Positions 1 through 9,089 of a DNA stretch of 38,828 nt are shown here, piece by piece. How positions within the stretch are numbered: the stretch's first letter is position 1; every line of letters starts with the position of its first letter. Location of the stretch: NCBI GenBank assembly GCA_027293165.1, contig JAPUGB010000057.1:1-38828 (forward strand), in the 5' to 3' direction. The position numbers and the translations under genes are program-made. Under the pieces are notes generated by a model. It had not been told where the DNA came from and did not search any database. It worked only from the letters and a program-made list of their open reading frames with translations. The stretch comes from Gammaproteobacteria bacterium (GTDB lineage Bacteria; Pseudomonadota; Gammaproteobacteria; Steroidobacterales; GCA-2729495).

Positions 1-1330
1 GCTCGTAGAAGCGATCTACCATCGCCTGACGGAGCGCAATCTGATCGAACGTCGCGTGATCGAGCAGGCCTACGACGAAGAAGCCGGGATGTTCCTGCCG
101 GATCGGTTTATTCGCGGCACCTGTCCCGCCTGTGGTGCCGAGGACCAGTACGGGGACAGCTGCGAGGTATGTGGTGCCACCTACTCATCCGGCGAAATCC
201 GCAATCCAAAGTCAATACTGAGTGGTGCACCGCCGGTATTAAAGGAATCCGAGCACCTGTTCTTCCGCCTCGGAGAGTTCGAAACAATGCTCAGGGACTG
301 GGTCGCCAGCGGCGCGGTCGACACCAGCGTCGCGCGGAAACTCCAAGAGTGGTTTGACGTCGGGCTCAGGGATTGGGATATATCCCGCGACGCACCCTAC
401 TTCGGCTTTCGGATTCCGGATACTGAAGACAAGTATTTTTACGTCTGGCTGGATGCCCCGATCGGTTACCTGGCCAGCTTCAAAAACCTTTGCGACAGTC
501 GCACTGACTTGCGGTTTGATGAGTATTTCGCGGCCGACAGTCAAACCGAGCTGTACCACTTTATCGGCAAGGACATTATCTATTTCCATACTTTGTTCTG
601 GCCCGCCGTTCTCGAAGCTGCGAATTATCGGAAACCCACCGGTGTATTTGTGCACGGGTTCCTGACCGTGAATGGACAGAAGATGTCCAAGTCTCGCGGA
701 ACTTTTATATCGGCGGGTACCTATCTGGAGCAGCTCGATCCGGAATACCTGCGTTACTACTACGCAGTCAAACTCAGTTCGGGCATCGAAGATATTGATC
801 TGAACCTGGACGATTTTGTCGCACGCACGAACTCCGACCTGGTGGGCAAGCTGGTCAATATCGCCAGCCGCTGCGCGGGCTTCATCTCAAAAAACTTCGA
901 TGGCCGGCTCTCGGATCAGGTGGAAAATCCTGCGCTGATGGAAGAATTCACTAACGCCGCGGTATCCATCGAGGCTTCCTATGAGCATCGGCTGTATTCC
1001 AAGGCAGTCCGGGAAATTATGAAACTCGCCGACCGCGCCAATCAATACATTGACGAACGCAAGCCCTGGATACTTGCACGAAACGAGGCAACGGCTGCCG
1101 AGGTGCAGAACGTCTGCACCCAGGGGCTCAACCTGTTTCGCGTGCTGATGATCTATTTAAAACCGATACTGCCGGAAATGGCGAAGAAGACCGAGAAATT
1201 CCTGGGCATCGATGCGCTGAGCTGGACCGATATCGCGGAGCCGGTGCTGAGTCGTTCTATTCAACCATACCAGCCAATGATGCTCCGGGTGGACCGCGAG
1301 GCCGTCAAGCGCATGGTCGAAACCTTATAG
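1..1330 (+). CDS. metG: Methionyl-tRNA synthetase, catalytic and anticodon-binding part (5' end outside window)
   Basis: Charges tRNA-Met with methionine in the cytoplasm. The frame is open from base 2, so the gene enters from the left and an estimated 100-110 N-terminal residues, including the HIGH motif, are missing. Visible class I MetRS features are the zinc-knuckle cysteines (CPAC, CEVCG near 124-175), the [12 protein letters not shown] and [10 protein letters not shown] blocks, GKDIIYFH, and the KMSKS loop ([10 protein letters not shown] near 676-705). The helical anticodon-binding domain follows. The ORF stops at TAG 1328-1330, before the C-terminal tRNA-binding domain that is fused in the Escherichia coli enzyme. 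That domain is the next ORF, in the same reading frame. Similarity to E. coli MetG is strong throughout. Confidence 0.97.
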   Translation, partial: LVEAIYHRLTERNLIERRVIEQAYDEEAGMFLPDRFIRGTCPACGAEDQYGDSCEVCGATYSSGEIRNPKSILSGAPPVLKESEHLFFRLGEFETMLRDWVASGAVDTSVARKLQEWFDVGLRDWDISRDAPYFGFRIPDTEDKYFYVWLDAPIGYLASFKNLCDSRTDLRFDEYFAADSQTELYHFIGKDIIYFHTLFWPAVLEAANYRKPTGVFVHGFLTVNGQKMSKSRGTFISAGTYLEQLDPEYLRYYYAVKLSSGIEDIDLNLDDFVARTNSDLVGKLVNIASRCAGFISKNFDGRLSDQVENPALMEEFTNAAVSIEASYEHRLYSKAVREIMKLADRANQYIDERKPWILARNEATAAEVQNVCTQGLNLFRVLMIYLKPILPEMAKKTEKFLGIDALSWTDIAEPVLSRSIQPYQPMMLRVDREAVKRMVETL

Positions 1331-1339
1331 GAACCAGCC

Positions 1340-1705
1340 ATGAACAGTTCAGAAGCTGCCGACGCTGGGAAAGCGGAAGCAATGATAAGCATCGATGATT
1401 TTCAAAAAATCGACATGCGAATTGCCACCATCGCACGGGCAGAAATCGTGGATGGTGCGGACAGGCTGATTCGACTGATATTAGACCTGGGTAACGAGCA
1501 GCGTTCGGTCCTGGCCGGGATTCGCACGGCTTACGAACCCGGTGCGCTGGTTGGCCGGCAGGTCATTGTTGTGGTCAATCTCCAGCCCAAAAAGATGCGT
1601 TTTGGCGTATCGGAGGGCATGGTGCTGGCCGCGGGATCCGGGGATGACGGGATTTATCTGATCAGCCCGGATTTCGGCGCCAAGGCCGGTATGCGCGTGC
1701 GCTGA
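1340..1705 (+). CDS. MetRS C-terminal tRNA-binding domain as a separate protein
   Basis: About 121 residues of OB-fold tRNA-binding domain (EMAP-II/Trbp111/CsaA type). It matches the C-terminal dimerisation domain of E. coli MetG: a [13 protein letters not shown] entry, [29 protein letters not shown] and a closing [13 protein letters not shown]. It is in the same frame as metG, separated only by the TAG at 1328-1330 and three sense codons. A purine-rich AGGA at 1329-1332, overlapping that stop, lies 7 nt before the ATG and can act as its ribosome-binding site. The domain itself starts near the internal ATG at 1382. Likely role: a trans-acting tRNA-binding or dimerisation subunit of the synthetase. 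Alternative: the product of a nonsense mutation or occasional readthrough. Confidence 0.9.
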   Translation: MNSSEAADAGKAEAMISIDDFQKIDMRIATIARAEIVDGADRLIRLILDLGNEQRSVLAGIRTAYEPGALVGRQVIVVVNLQPKKMRFGVSEGMVLAAGSGDDGIYLISPDFGAKAGMRVR

Positions 1706-1739
1706 GCAGGATGGCAATGTCAATAGATCGCTATTTACC

Positions 1740-2321
1740 ATGACCGACCTGGTCCTGATCATCATTGCCACGGTGCTGGTCAATAACCTCGTGCTGACGA
1801 AATTTCTGGGGCTGTGCCCATTGCTGGGGGCCAGCACGAAATTCGAGACCGCGGTGGGAATGTCGCTGGCCACGACCTTTGTACTGACCCTGGCGGCGGC
1901 CGGTAGCTACCTCGTTGACCGGTACGTGCTGGTACCGTTAGATATCGAATACCTGCGCCTGATTTCATTCATTGTCATCATCGCGGCAGCCGTACAGTTC
2001 ACAGATACCGTGATGCGCCGCTCCAGCCCAATGCTGCACCAGGTCCTGGGACTGTTTGTGCCGTTGATTACGACCAACTGTGCAGTGCTCGGCATTGCCC
2101 TGCTCAATGTCCAGCGTAGCGTGAGCTTTCTGCAGGCCGTCGCATACGGCATCGGCGGGGGCCTGGGTTTCAGCCTGGTCATGGTGCTGTTTTCAGGTGT
2201 GCGGGAGCGGCTCGATTTCGCCGATGTCCCAACGCCGTTCCGCGGCACTGCAATTGCCTTGGTGACGGCGGGCATGATGGCGCTGGGGTTTATCGGTTTT
2301 ACCGGACTGGTGCAGGAGTAA
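1740..2321 (+). CDS. rnfA: Rnf/Rsx electron transport complex subunit A
   Basis: Integral membrane subunit of the Rnf (Rsx) complex, which couples ferredoxin:NAD+ redox to ion transport or, in enterics, keeps SoxR reduced. At 193 residues it has the normal family length, with about six membrane segments. The conserved [18 protein letters not shown] near the N-terminus and [11 protein letters not shown] in the middle are the two half-repeats whose cysteines are reported to hold a membrane-embedded Fe-S cluster. Homologous to RnfE (22913). First of the rnfABCDG run; starts 34 nt after the tRNA-binding ORF and is followed after one base by rnfB. Confidence 0.97.
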   Translation: MTDLVLIIIATVLVNNLVLTKFLGLCPLLGASTKFETAVGMSLATTFVLTLAAAGSYLVDRYVLVPLDIEYLRLISFIVIIAAAVQFTDTVMRRSSPMLHQVLGLFVPLITTNCAVLGIALLNVQRSVSFLQAVAYGIGGGLGFSLVMVLFSGVRERLDFADVPTPFRGTAIALVTAGMMALGFIGFTGLVQE

Positions 2322-2322
2322 C

Positions 2323-2844
2323 ATGGTCGCCGGCTTGCTGCTGCTGGCGTTACTGACGGGCTTGCTCGGTCTGGTCCTGGTTGTCAGCGCCAGACGCATA
2401 CCGGCTGACGCCATAACCGTGGTGGATCGGCTGGATAGCGTGCTGCCACATACTCAGTGCGGACGCTGCGGATACTCCGGGTGCCGGCCGTATGCCGCCG
2501 CAATTGCCGCCGGCGAAGCGGATATTAACCAATGCCCGCCGGGTGGTGACGAGGTGATTGTTGCACTCAGCCAATTGCTTGGCCGTCCCGCCAAAGCCCT
2601 GGATGAGAGTTTTGGGCTGGCCGGCCCCCCGATCGTGGCCGTGGTGGACGAGGATATTTGTATTGGCTGTGCTCGTTGCCTTGATGCCTGTCCCGTCGAT
2701 GCTATTCTCGGCGCAGCAAAGTTTAGCCATACAGTCATCGAGAACGAGTGTACCGGCTGCGAGTTGTGCATCCCCGCCTGCCCGGTCGATTGCATAACAG
2801 TTACGGAAAACACGAGCCAGCTCGATGCCCGTGCTGCACACTAA
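2323..2844 (+). CDS. rnfB: Rnf/Rsx complex subunit B, multi-cluster ferredoxin-like protein
   Basis: Entry-point iron-sulfur subunit of Rnf, 173 residues. It has one N-terminal membrane anchor (residues 3-23). A C-x2-C-x4-C-x16-C site at C46/C49/C54/C71 is the Rnf-type 4Fe-4S motif. Two classical ferredoxin CxxCxxCxxxCP motifs follow at C113-C123 and C143-C153. Length agrees with short gammaproteobacterial RnfB. It begins one base after the rnfA stop, so the two are almost certainly co-translated from one mRNA. Confidence 0.97.
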   Translation: MVAGLLLLALLTGLLGLVLVVSARRIPADAITVVDRLDSVLPHTQCGRCGYSGCRPYAAAIAAGEADINQCPPGGDEVIVALSQLLGRPAKALDESFGLAGPPIVAVVDEDICIGCARCLDACPVDAILGAAKFSHTVIENECTGCELCIPACPVDCITVTENTSQLDARAAH

Positions 2845-2865
2845 AGCGCGATCGATAAACCGACC

Positions 2866-4410
2866 ATGAGCAACGGCCGGACGTCCAATCAGGCACTCCC
2901 GCTGCCCGCATGGGGCGTCCGCCTGGAGTCCCGGAAAATCGCCGCGGAGACCGGGCCGATCAATAAGATGCCGCCGCCCGGCGAGTTGATTGTTGCGCTG
3001 AAACAGAATGTTGGAGTGCCCGCGGAACCCATTGTCCAGCCAGGCGACCGGGTTCTGAAAGGTCAACCCATTGCAACTGCCCCACGCTGGGGACTCGGTG
3101 TAGCGGTTCACGCACCCACCTCGGGGACGGTTACCGCGCTCGAAGAACGCCCGATTCCGGGCGCCGGAGGTGGTACCGGGGAAAGTGTAGTTATTGAACC
3201 GGACAGCAAGGAAGAACGATACGCCGGTTATGTCGCGCAGCCGAACCCGCTGGGACTGTCGCCTCCTCAAATTCGCAACGACATCACGGAGGCCGGTATC
3301 GTTGGTCTGGGCGGTGCACTGTTCCCCACAGCGACGAAGCTCAATCCGGGATCCGGTATTCAGGCACTGATACTGAACGGTGTGGAATGCGAGCCATATA
3401 TCAGCGCCGACAATGCGCTGCTGATCGAGCGTTCGGATCAGGTGTTGCTGGGCGCAGCCGTCATGCTGCGCGCCTTGGATTGCGACGAGTGTTTAGTGGC
3501 GGTCAAAGCCGACATGGCCGAGGCCCGGGCCGCAGTGCAGGAAGCGATCGATGCCCTGGGCGACGATCGCATAAGCATGGTAGTAGTGCCGGCGTTCTAC
3601 CCGGCCGGGGGTGAACGACAGCTGATCGAACTGATCACGGGCAAGGAGGTACAAGCTGGCGGGCTGCCATGGGATGTTGGTGTGGTATGCCAGAACGTCG
3701 GCACCGTCGCCGCGGTGGCAAAATTTTTTGGCGCGGGCGAGCCCCTGATTTCACGCATCGTCACGGTGACCGGCAACGGTGTCGGCGCACCTGCTAACGT
3801 CGAGGTCATGATCGGAACACCGATCGGCGATCTGGTCGAATTTGCTGGCGGATACACCGACGCTGCCGCGGGGCTGGTGATGGGAGGGCCGATGATGGGA
3901 TTTTCCCTGCCGCACGACCAACTCCCCGTGACCAAAGCGACAAACTGCATTCTCGTCGCAGACCAAGCGGAGCTTGATCCTTCGGTGCGCGAAATGCCCT
4001 GCATTCGCTGCGGAGAATGCGCGCGAGCCTGCCCGGCGACCCTGATGCCGCAGCAGTTACTCGCATTGGCGCGCGGGCCCGATTACGCAGCACTGGAGTC
4101 GCAGGGGCTACAGGATTGCATCGAATGCGGCTGCTGTGATTACGTGTGCCCGAGCTATATCCCGCTGACCAGCCGGTTCATAGAGGCCAAACAGGGCTTG
4201 TGGGAGAATCACCTTGTTGCGCAACGGTCCGAGCGAGCTCTGCACCGCTACGAAGCCCGCGGTAAACGGCTGGAACGGCGCGAACGGGATCGAAGCAACG
4301 AACTGCAAAGACAGGTGGATGAAATCGGGGCGGCGGGCGAGATTGACGCGGAAGCGCTGCGCCAGCTCAAGCAGCGCGTGAAAAGCAAGAAACCCGGGGA
4401 CAACACCTGA
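2866..4410 (+). CDS. rnfC: Rnf/Rsx complex subunit C, NADH/FMN and Fe-S subunit
   Basis: Peripheral cytoplasmic subunit, 514 residues, related to NuoF. An N-terminal barrel-sandwich region (about 40-110, PGDRVLKGQPIA) is followed by a nucleotide/FMN-binding region with GLGGALFPTATKL (148-159) and NGVECEPYI (171-179). Two 4Fe-4S motifs follow: CIRCGECARACP at 379-390 and CIECGCCDYVCP at 418-429. The tail after 430 is short, without the long Ala/Lys-rich repeat of E. coli RsxC. Located 21 nt after rnfB within the operon. It likely exchanges electrons with NADH. Confidence 0.96.
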   Translation: MSNGRTSNQALPLPAWGVRLESRKIAAETGPINKMPPPGELIVALKQNVGVPAEPIVQPGDRVLKGQPIATAPRWGLGVAVHAPTSGTVTALEERPIPGAGGGTGESVVIEPDSKEERYAGYVAQPNPLGLSPPQIRNDITEAGIVGLGGALFPTATKLNPGSGIQALILNGVECEPYISADNALLIERSDQVLLGAAVMLRALDCDECLVAVKADMAEARAAVQEAIDALGDDRISMVVVPAFYPAGGERQLIELITGKEVQAGGLPWDVGVVCQNVGTVAAVAKFFGAGEPLISRIVTVTGNGVGAPANVEVMIGTPIGDLVEFAGGYTDAAAGLVMGGPMMGFSLPHDQLPVTKATNCILVADQAELDPSVREMPCIRCGECARACPATLMPQQLLALARGPDYAALESQGLQDCIECGCCDYVCPSYIPLTSRFIEAKQGLWENHLVAQRSERALHRYEARGKRLERRERDRSNELQRQVDEIGAAGEIDAEALRQLKQRVKSKKPGDNT

Positions 4411-4436
4411 TGGCCCGTCTGAAGTAGGGCGCACGC

Positions 4437-5474
4437 ATGAAATTTGCAAACAACGCGGCCCCACACTGGCGCGGCGCAGAAAGTGTGCCCGTGCTGATGC
4501 GCCAGGTGCTGTATGCGCTGGTGCCAGCCCTGATCGGTTTGGTCTGGTTTTTCGGTTCCGGAATCATTCTGAACATCCTGGTCGCGGCTGTCGTGGCGCT
4601 GGGCTGCGAAGCGCTGGTTCTGCGGATCAGAAAACGCCCGGTCGGGTTGTTCATTAGCGACTATAGCGCGCTCGTCACCGCGGTCCTGCTGGCCATGTCG
4701 CTGCCGCCGCTGACACCATGGTGGGTAACGGCAACCGGAACGGTTTTCGCCATCGTGTTCGCCAAACACCTTTACGGCGGCCTTGGCCATAACGTGTTCA
4801 ATCCAGCGATGGCAGGCTATGCCGTTTTACTGGTCTCTTTCCCGGAAGACATGGCTGCTTGGCCGTTGCCACGCGGCGTCGCTCCCGATCAGCAGGCGCT
4901 GAGTTTGCTCACCGTGCTGCAGTACTGGGCAACGGGTGCGATGCCAATCGATGTCTCTGTCGATGCGTTTACCGCAGCGACCCCGCTGAATTCCGTCAAG
5001 GGACAACTGGGCATGATGAGAACGATGCAAGAAATCGTTGGCGGCCCGCTGTTCGGGAATATCGCGGGACGCGGCTGGGAATGGATCAATACGGCCACAG
5101 CGCTTGGCGGCGGATGGCTGCTGTACCGGCGAATAATTCGATGGCAAATACCGACTGCAATGCTGATTGGCCTGCTGGTGCCGGCATTGGTCTTATATAT
5201 AGTTGATCCGGCCACGCACCCGTCGCCGGCTTTTCACTTGCTCAGCGGTGGAACAATGCTTGGCGTATTCTTTATCGCGACCGACCCCGTGTCAGCGGCT
5301 GCAAGCAATCGGGGTCGATTAATCTACGGCCTCGGAATCGGCATCATTACCTACGTGGTCCGCAACTGGGGTGCATACCCCGACGGAATCGCATTTGCCG
5401 TGCTGTTGATGAACCTGGCGGTCCCGTTAATCGATCGGTACACGCGTCCCAGGATCTACGGGCACGGGACCTGA
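4437..5474 (+). CDS. rnfD: Rnf/Rsx complex subunit D, flavinylated membrane protein
   Basis: Integral membrane subunit, 345 residues, of the NqrB/RnfD family with about nine to ten hydrophobic segments. The motif DAFTAATPLNS puts Thr182 where RnfD carries covalently bound FMN. Conserved GLGHNVFNPAMAGYA (116-130) and GGTMLGVFFIATDPVSAA near the C-terminus support the assignment. It starts 26 nt after rnfC and ends 2 nt before rnfG. Flavinylation would need an ApbE-type transferase, which is not in this window. Confidence 0.96.
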   Translation: MKFANNAAPHWRGAESVPVLMRQVLYALVPALIGLVWFFGSGIILNILVAAVVALGCEALVLRIRKRPVGLFISDYSALVTAVLLAMSLPPLTPWWVTATGTVFAIVFAKHLYGGLGHNVFNPAMAGYAVLLVSFPEDMAAWPLPRGVAPDQQALSLLTVLQYWATGAMPIDVSVDAFTAATPLNSVKGQLGMMRTMQEIVGGPLFGNIAGRGWEWINTATALGGGWLLYRRIIRWQIPTAMLIGLLVPALVLYIVDPATHPSPAFHLLSGGTMLGVFFIATDPVSAAASNRGRLIYGLGIGIITYVVRNWGAYPDGIAFAVLLMNLAVPLIDRYTRPRIYGHGT

Positions 5475-5476
5475 AT

Positions 5477-6136
5477 ATGGACACTGAGCCTTCAAAGGGG
5501 TTCCCAAGCATGCGATTGCTAGTCCCGGTGGTGTCGCTGGTACTGCTTGCCGCGTTGGGCGCTGCATTGATTGCCGCCACCGACCAACTGACTCGCAAGC
5601 GGGTCGCCGAAAATGAAGCGGCGCAGATCATGAAGGTTCTCGACGCATTGCTGCCCGAGGGTGGCTACGACAATTCGCCACATCTCGACGTCATCCGCTT
5701 GACTGGCGCCGAACTGCCCGCGAGCAACGCGGCCGTGCCGGTGTACCGGGCGCGCCGCGCGGGCGCGCCGGTGACCGCGATACTGACAGTGATTGCGCCC
5801 GACGGATACGTCGGTTCCATCCGGCTTCTGGTCGGTATCCGGGTAGACGGAACAATCAGTGGGGTCCGGGCGCTGGAACACCGGGAAACCCCCGGATTGG
5901 GCGACAATATCGAGCTTGGGCGCTCGGACTGGATTCGATTGTTCGACGGCCGATCGATCGAGGACCCGGCCCCGGCAGCATGGCTGACGCGGCGCGACGG
6001 TGGCGACTTCGATCAGATCAGCGGGGCAACAGTGACTAGTCGTGCGGTTATCGCGGCGGTTCGCGACTCGTTGATTTATTTTGCCGAGAATCGGGACTTG
6101 CTTTTTAGCGAGCCCGTTGACCTGGAAGTTCGCTAA
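5477..6136 (+). CDS. rnfG: Rnf/Rsx complex subunit G, periplasmic FMN protein
   Basis: 219 residues with one N-terminal membrane segment (about 13-34) and a periplasmic FMN-binding domain. The flavinylation motif is QISGATVTS at 181-188, with Thr185 as the expected FMN-linked residue. GETPGLG-like HRETPGLGDNI (135-145) is typical of RnfG/NqrC. In most gammaproteobacteria rnfE and nth follow directly. Here the next gene is convergent and unrelated, and rnfE is 16.8 kb away at 22913. The stop lies 13 bp from the stop of the convergent DUF4426 gene. Confidence 0.96.
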   Translation: MDTEPSKGFPSMRLLVPVVSLVLLAALGAALIAATDQLTRKRVAENEAAQIMKVLDALLPEGGYDNSPHLDVIRLTGAELPASNAAVPVYRARRAGAPVTAILTVIAPDGYVGSIRLLVGIRVDGTISGVRALEHRETPGLGDNIELGRSDWIRLFDGRSIEDPAPAAWLTRRDGGDFDQISGATVTSRAVIAAVRDSLIYFAENRDLLFSEPVDLEVR

Positions 6137-6149
6137 CGATGCCAGCCGC

Positions 6150-6659
6150 CTATCTGGTATAGAACTGTTTGGTGAACCGGACTGCCAAACGGCGGGTTTC
6201 GTTCTCCGGAACCACATCTATATCGAATACCAGAGTTTCCTGGTTGCTGACCGCGAATTCGCCAATGTAGTAAATGGCATCCTGCTCGGTCACCTTGCGC
6301 ATGTCGATCGATCGAAACTGGCCGGCCAGGTTTGCCGCAGCAACCTTGACCGCGCCCGCCCAGGGCTGGTCCTCACTGGCTTCGAGTTTTTTCAATATCA
6401 CGACATTCAACATGCCGCGATTGTCGCTGCGCACGATACCGGCTGACTGGGCAACCTCGGGCGGCAGTTGATTCGTTCCAAGGGCATTAACGTGCAAAAG
6501 GTAGCCGCCGAAATCCTTGTAGTTCTCGTATTCCGCCAGGCTGATGCGCTCTTCCGAAATAAAACCAACGCCTTCATCGACGCCTTCGCATGAAGACAAC
6601 CCCATCGCTGCAATTAAAACCGCGAGTAAAAAATGCGTGGAACCTATCTTCATCGACAC
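6150..6659 (-). CDS. DUF4426-family lipoprotein
   Basis: About 169 residues with an N-terminal hydrophobic segment and a lipobox-like LSSC around residues 21-24, so probably an exported lipoprotein. The FGGYLLHVNALGTNQLPPEV stretch and following GIVRSDNRGMLNVVILKK match what I recall of the DUF4426 family, whose function is unknown. It starts at GTG 6659 or ATG 6653; AAGGGAG upstream fits either. It is the last minus-strand gene after actF, 138 bp downstream, so it could be read through from the act operon or use its own promoter (-10-like TATAGT at 697-702 of the 6 kb region). A link to ACIII is not established. Confidence 0.75.
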   Translation of the reverse strand: MSMKIGSTHFLLAVLIAAMGLSSCEGVDEGVGFISEERISLAEYENYKDFGGYLLHVNALGTNQLPPEVAQSAGIVRSDNRGMLNVVILKKLEASEDQPWAGAVKVAAANLAGQFRSIDMRKVTEQDAIYYIGEFAVSNQETLVFDIDVVPENETRRLAVRFTKQFYTR

Positions 6660-6696
6660 CGGTCTCCCTTACAGTCCCGGACGTTGGGCACCGGCT

Positions 6697-6702
6697 ACTA
6701 TA
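6697..6702 (-). promoter_or_regulatory. Possible -10 element upstream of the DUF4426 gene
   Basis: On the minus strand this reads TATAGT, five of six matches to the sigma-70 -10 box, about 38 nt upstream of the gene start. The best -35 at 17 nt spacing (CAGTCA) is poor. It could give the DUF4426 gene transcription independent of the act operon. Weak call. Confidence 0.25.
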
Positions 6703-6797
6703 AACGATTCGGTTGCCAGTGACTGCCTCCCGCAGTTCGATGGTCTCGCCGGACCACTTGGTCGTCAATGTTGAATCGGTCGGCTGCAGCGACCAGG

Positions 6798-8060
6798 TCA
6801 GTAAACGGGATTTGAATCCTCGGCGTCCCTCATTTCCCAACTGGATATCATCGGGAAGATGTTCATCAACCATAGCAGTACCAGCATGAAGCCGGAAATC
6901 AACCCGAGAAAGAGAATGAGTTCAAACAACGAGGAGAACGGCACCGCATTCTCCTCCAGGGCCGGCACGACAATGAGGTAACGGTTTATCCAGACACCGA
7001 CGTTGATAACCGCTCCGATCAGCACCATCGCCCACCAGGTCCGCTTGACCGGTGCAAATATCATCGTTCCGATAGGAATGGCAATGATGCAGATCATCTG
7101 CGTCCAGAAAAGCGGCGCGTAGTGCCCATACATCTGGACCCACAACGGTCCGAATTCGTTGGGAAGATTACCGAACCAGCTAACAAAGAACTGCGCCCAG
7201 AACAAATACACCCAAAACAGCACCAGGCTGGTAAGCAGGATGCCAAGACTTTTGGCCTGGACCGTGCCGAAGTACGCGCCAAGGTCAAGAATACGCGACA
7301 TCAACGCGCCCATGACCAACATTGCCGCACTGCCGGCCACCATGCTTCCCATGGCGAAATACATCGGGAATACGCTGCTGTGGTAATGCGGCACCAGCAT
7401 CATGCCGAAATCCCAGGATATGAAGGTGTTGGAAATCACCGCGGTAATAATGATCAGCGGTGCCATCAGATACATGCAGGACTGCAGGCGCCGCGGGTCC
7501 CGGCCCTGTCCGAGCTTGGACAGAAATCGATACATCGACCTGCGCCAGGCTGGCCCCGTCGCAGCACTGTCTGCGGTGATGTCGGGTAGGAGCCCGATGA
7601 TGAAATAGGCCGCGGCGAGCAGATAAAACACGAGTTGCGCAATGAGATTGCGTACCAGCAGAAAATCCGCGTTCAGCCACGGACTCAGATGCTCGCCGGG
7701 CTCCGCCGAGAGCCAATAGAATATTTCAGTGCGCCCGTAGCAAAAAATCAGCAGAAAAACGCCAATGGCGAACGGGAAATAGGCCAGGGTCATCAGTTCC
7801 CCTAATCGATAAAAGGGCCGCGCCCATTTGGTCCGGCAAATACGCAGGATTGCAGCAAACGCCACACCGAACTGGGTGATGCCGAGCAGGTAGATATAGC
7901 TCGCAACGAAAGAGCCCCAGGGAACGGAATCGGGCGCCGTGGACAGCGTCACGCCAAGCCAGATGGCCGCGATCAGCAGCAACCCGGCGAACACTCCGAG
8001 CATCAGCCCGTAATGCCGACCGCCGGGCACGCCGGTCGATATTGCAACACTGCTATTCAT
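6798..8060 (-). CDS. actF: Alternative complex III subunit ActF, NrfD-like quinol-binding membrane protein
   Basis: 420-residue polytopic membrane protein with about ten hydrophobic segments. It is the second NrfD/PsrC-type subunit of alternative complex III, which oxidises quinol and reduces cytochrome c or the oxidase. Assignment rests on its hydrophobic pattern and its position as last gene of an actA-B-C-D-E-F order. It overlaps the actE stop by 8 bp, so translation is coupled. The small ActG subunit was not recognised downstream. Confidence 0.88.
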   Translation of the reverse strand: MNSSVAISTGVPGGRHYGLMLGVFAGLLLIAAIWLGVTLSTAPDSVPWGSFVASYIYLLGITQFGVAFAAILRICRTKWARPFYRLGELMTLAYFPFAIGVFLLIFCYGRTEIFYWLSAEPGEHLSPWLNADFLLVRNLIAQLVFYLLAAAYFIIGLLPDITADSAATGPAWRRSMYRFLSKLGQGRDPRRLQSCMYLMAPLIIITAVISNTFISWDFGMMLVPHYHSSVFPMYFAMGSMVAGSAAMLVMGALMSRILDLGAYFGTVQAKSLGILLTSLVLFWVYLFWAQFFVSWFGNLPNEFGPLWVQMYGHYAPLFWTQMICIIAIPIGTMIFAPVKRTWWAMVLIGAVINVGVWINRYLIVVPALEENAVPFSSLFELILFLGLISGFMLVLLWLMNIFPMISSWEMRDAEDSNPVY

Positions 8061-8586
8061 CGGGGCCCAGGGCTTCCTTAATGTAATTGATCAGGTTCCA
8101 ACGATCCTCGGCGACAATCGCCTGCCGGTAATAAGGCATCGCGATGCTGCCGTGGCTGATCGTGTAATAGAGCTGCCCGTCGGGTTGTAACTGGACGTAG
8201 TCCAGTGTCAGGTCCATTGGCTGTGGCACGAACTTTTGACCGACCGTTCCGTCGCCCTGCCCCTGCGCGCCATGGCATACGAGGCAATGCACCTCGTAGA
8301 GTTGACGTCCGCGATCCAGGGATTCCGGTGATTGCGCAATCGGGTTGACCAGGGTCTGGCCTGCCACCAAGCGCGCTCTGACGAGCTCAATCAGTCCGTC
8401 GGGGGCCGCAAACAACTCCCGATCGCTGACCGGAACCGATTCACTGCTGGTCACGACCACCGACTCCTGTGCCTTGACCGAGGGCTGATTCTGCATGTCC
8501 TCGTCCCAGGGCAAGCTCCAGGCCACCGCCGGAATCGCCAGCATGACGAGGCATCGCACGCGGAATCGGCCACGCTGGGGACTCAT
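8053..8586 (-). CDS. actE: Alternative complex III subunit ActE, monohaem cytochrome c
   Basis: 177 residues starting at ATG 8586, which overlaps the actD stop as ATGA; longer upstream ORFs in this frame would run into actD. A hydrophobic N-terminus (about 11-24) can serve as signal or anchor. One haem site, CLVCH at 101-105, is followed by a Met ligand candidate M150 in HGSIAMPYY, a typical class I cytochrome c fold. In ACIII this periplasmic subunit passes electrons to the soluble cytochrome or oxidase. Confidence 0.92.
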   Translation of the reverse strand: MSPQRGRFRVRCLVMLAIPAVAWSLPWDEDMQNQPSVKAQESVVVTSSESVPVSDRELFAAPDGLIELVRARLVAGQTLVNPIAQSPESLDRGRQLYEVHCLVCHGAQGQGDGTVGQKFVPQPMDLTLDYVQLQPDGQLYYTISHGSIAMPYYRQAIVAEDRWNLINYIKEALGPDE

Positions 8587-9089
8587 TGACCGTCCTCCAC
8601 CCGCCGGGTTTCTTCGGCCCCGGCTTCGCGGAGAATGGTTTCCGCGCGCAAGGCATCCGTTTCTGCAGCGCCCTCGACGACGACGACGAAGCGATCGATG
8701 TTCGATTCCGGCGCATACGGTCTGTCCCGCCATGCCGGCAGCCCCGACACGATATGAAATCCGACTAGCGTGAACAGGACGCCGAGCAAAATCGTCATCT
8801 CGTAGGCGATCACCAAGTAAGGTGGCACCGAAATAATTGCCCGCCCGCCGGTGGGCAGGATAAATACGAGCGCCGTAGCGACCGCCATCGCAAAACCGGC
8901 AACCGCGCCAATGATGGCGCCGGCCAGCGAAAAGCGCCGCACCGGGGACTTTTCCAGTCCGAGCACTTCCTGCGCTGCCTCGAGCGGCACCGGCGACATC
9001 AACGATATTCGGCCGATGCCGGCAGTCTTGACGCGCTCAGCCCCGGCGAGAAAATCTTCCTCGTACCTGAAGGTTGCCAAGACCGCCAT
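8583..9089 (-). CDS. actD: Alternative complex III subunit ActD (DUF3341)
   Basis: 168 residues. A soluble N-terminal part (1-45) is followed by two membrane helices, about 51-77 and 90-113, and then a cytoplasmic tail. This is the architecture of ActD/DUF3341, a structural subunit of ACIII without a cofactor. The start ATG shares one base with the actC stop (TGATG) and its own stop overlaps actE, so actC-D-E-F are tightly coupled translationally. Confidence 0.9.
   Translation of the reverse strand: MAVLATFRYEEDFLAGAERVKTAGIGRISLMSPVPLEAAQEVLGLEKSPVRRFSLAGAIIGAVAGFAMAVATALVFILPTGGRAIISVPPYLVIAYEMTILLGVLFTLVGFHIVSGLPAWRDRPYAPESNIDRFVVVVEGAAETDALRAETILREAGAEETRRVEDGQ

Noticed and set aside
1711-1743. 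10-codon ORF whose TGA overlaps the rnfA ATG
   Set aside because: ATG follows AGG without spacing, so initiation is unlikely; the overlap alone is weak evidence.
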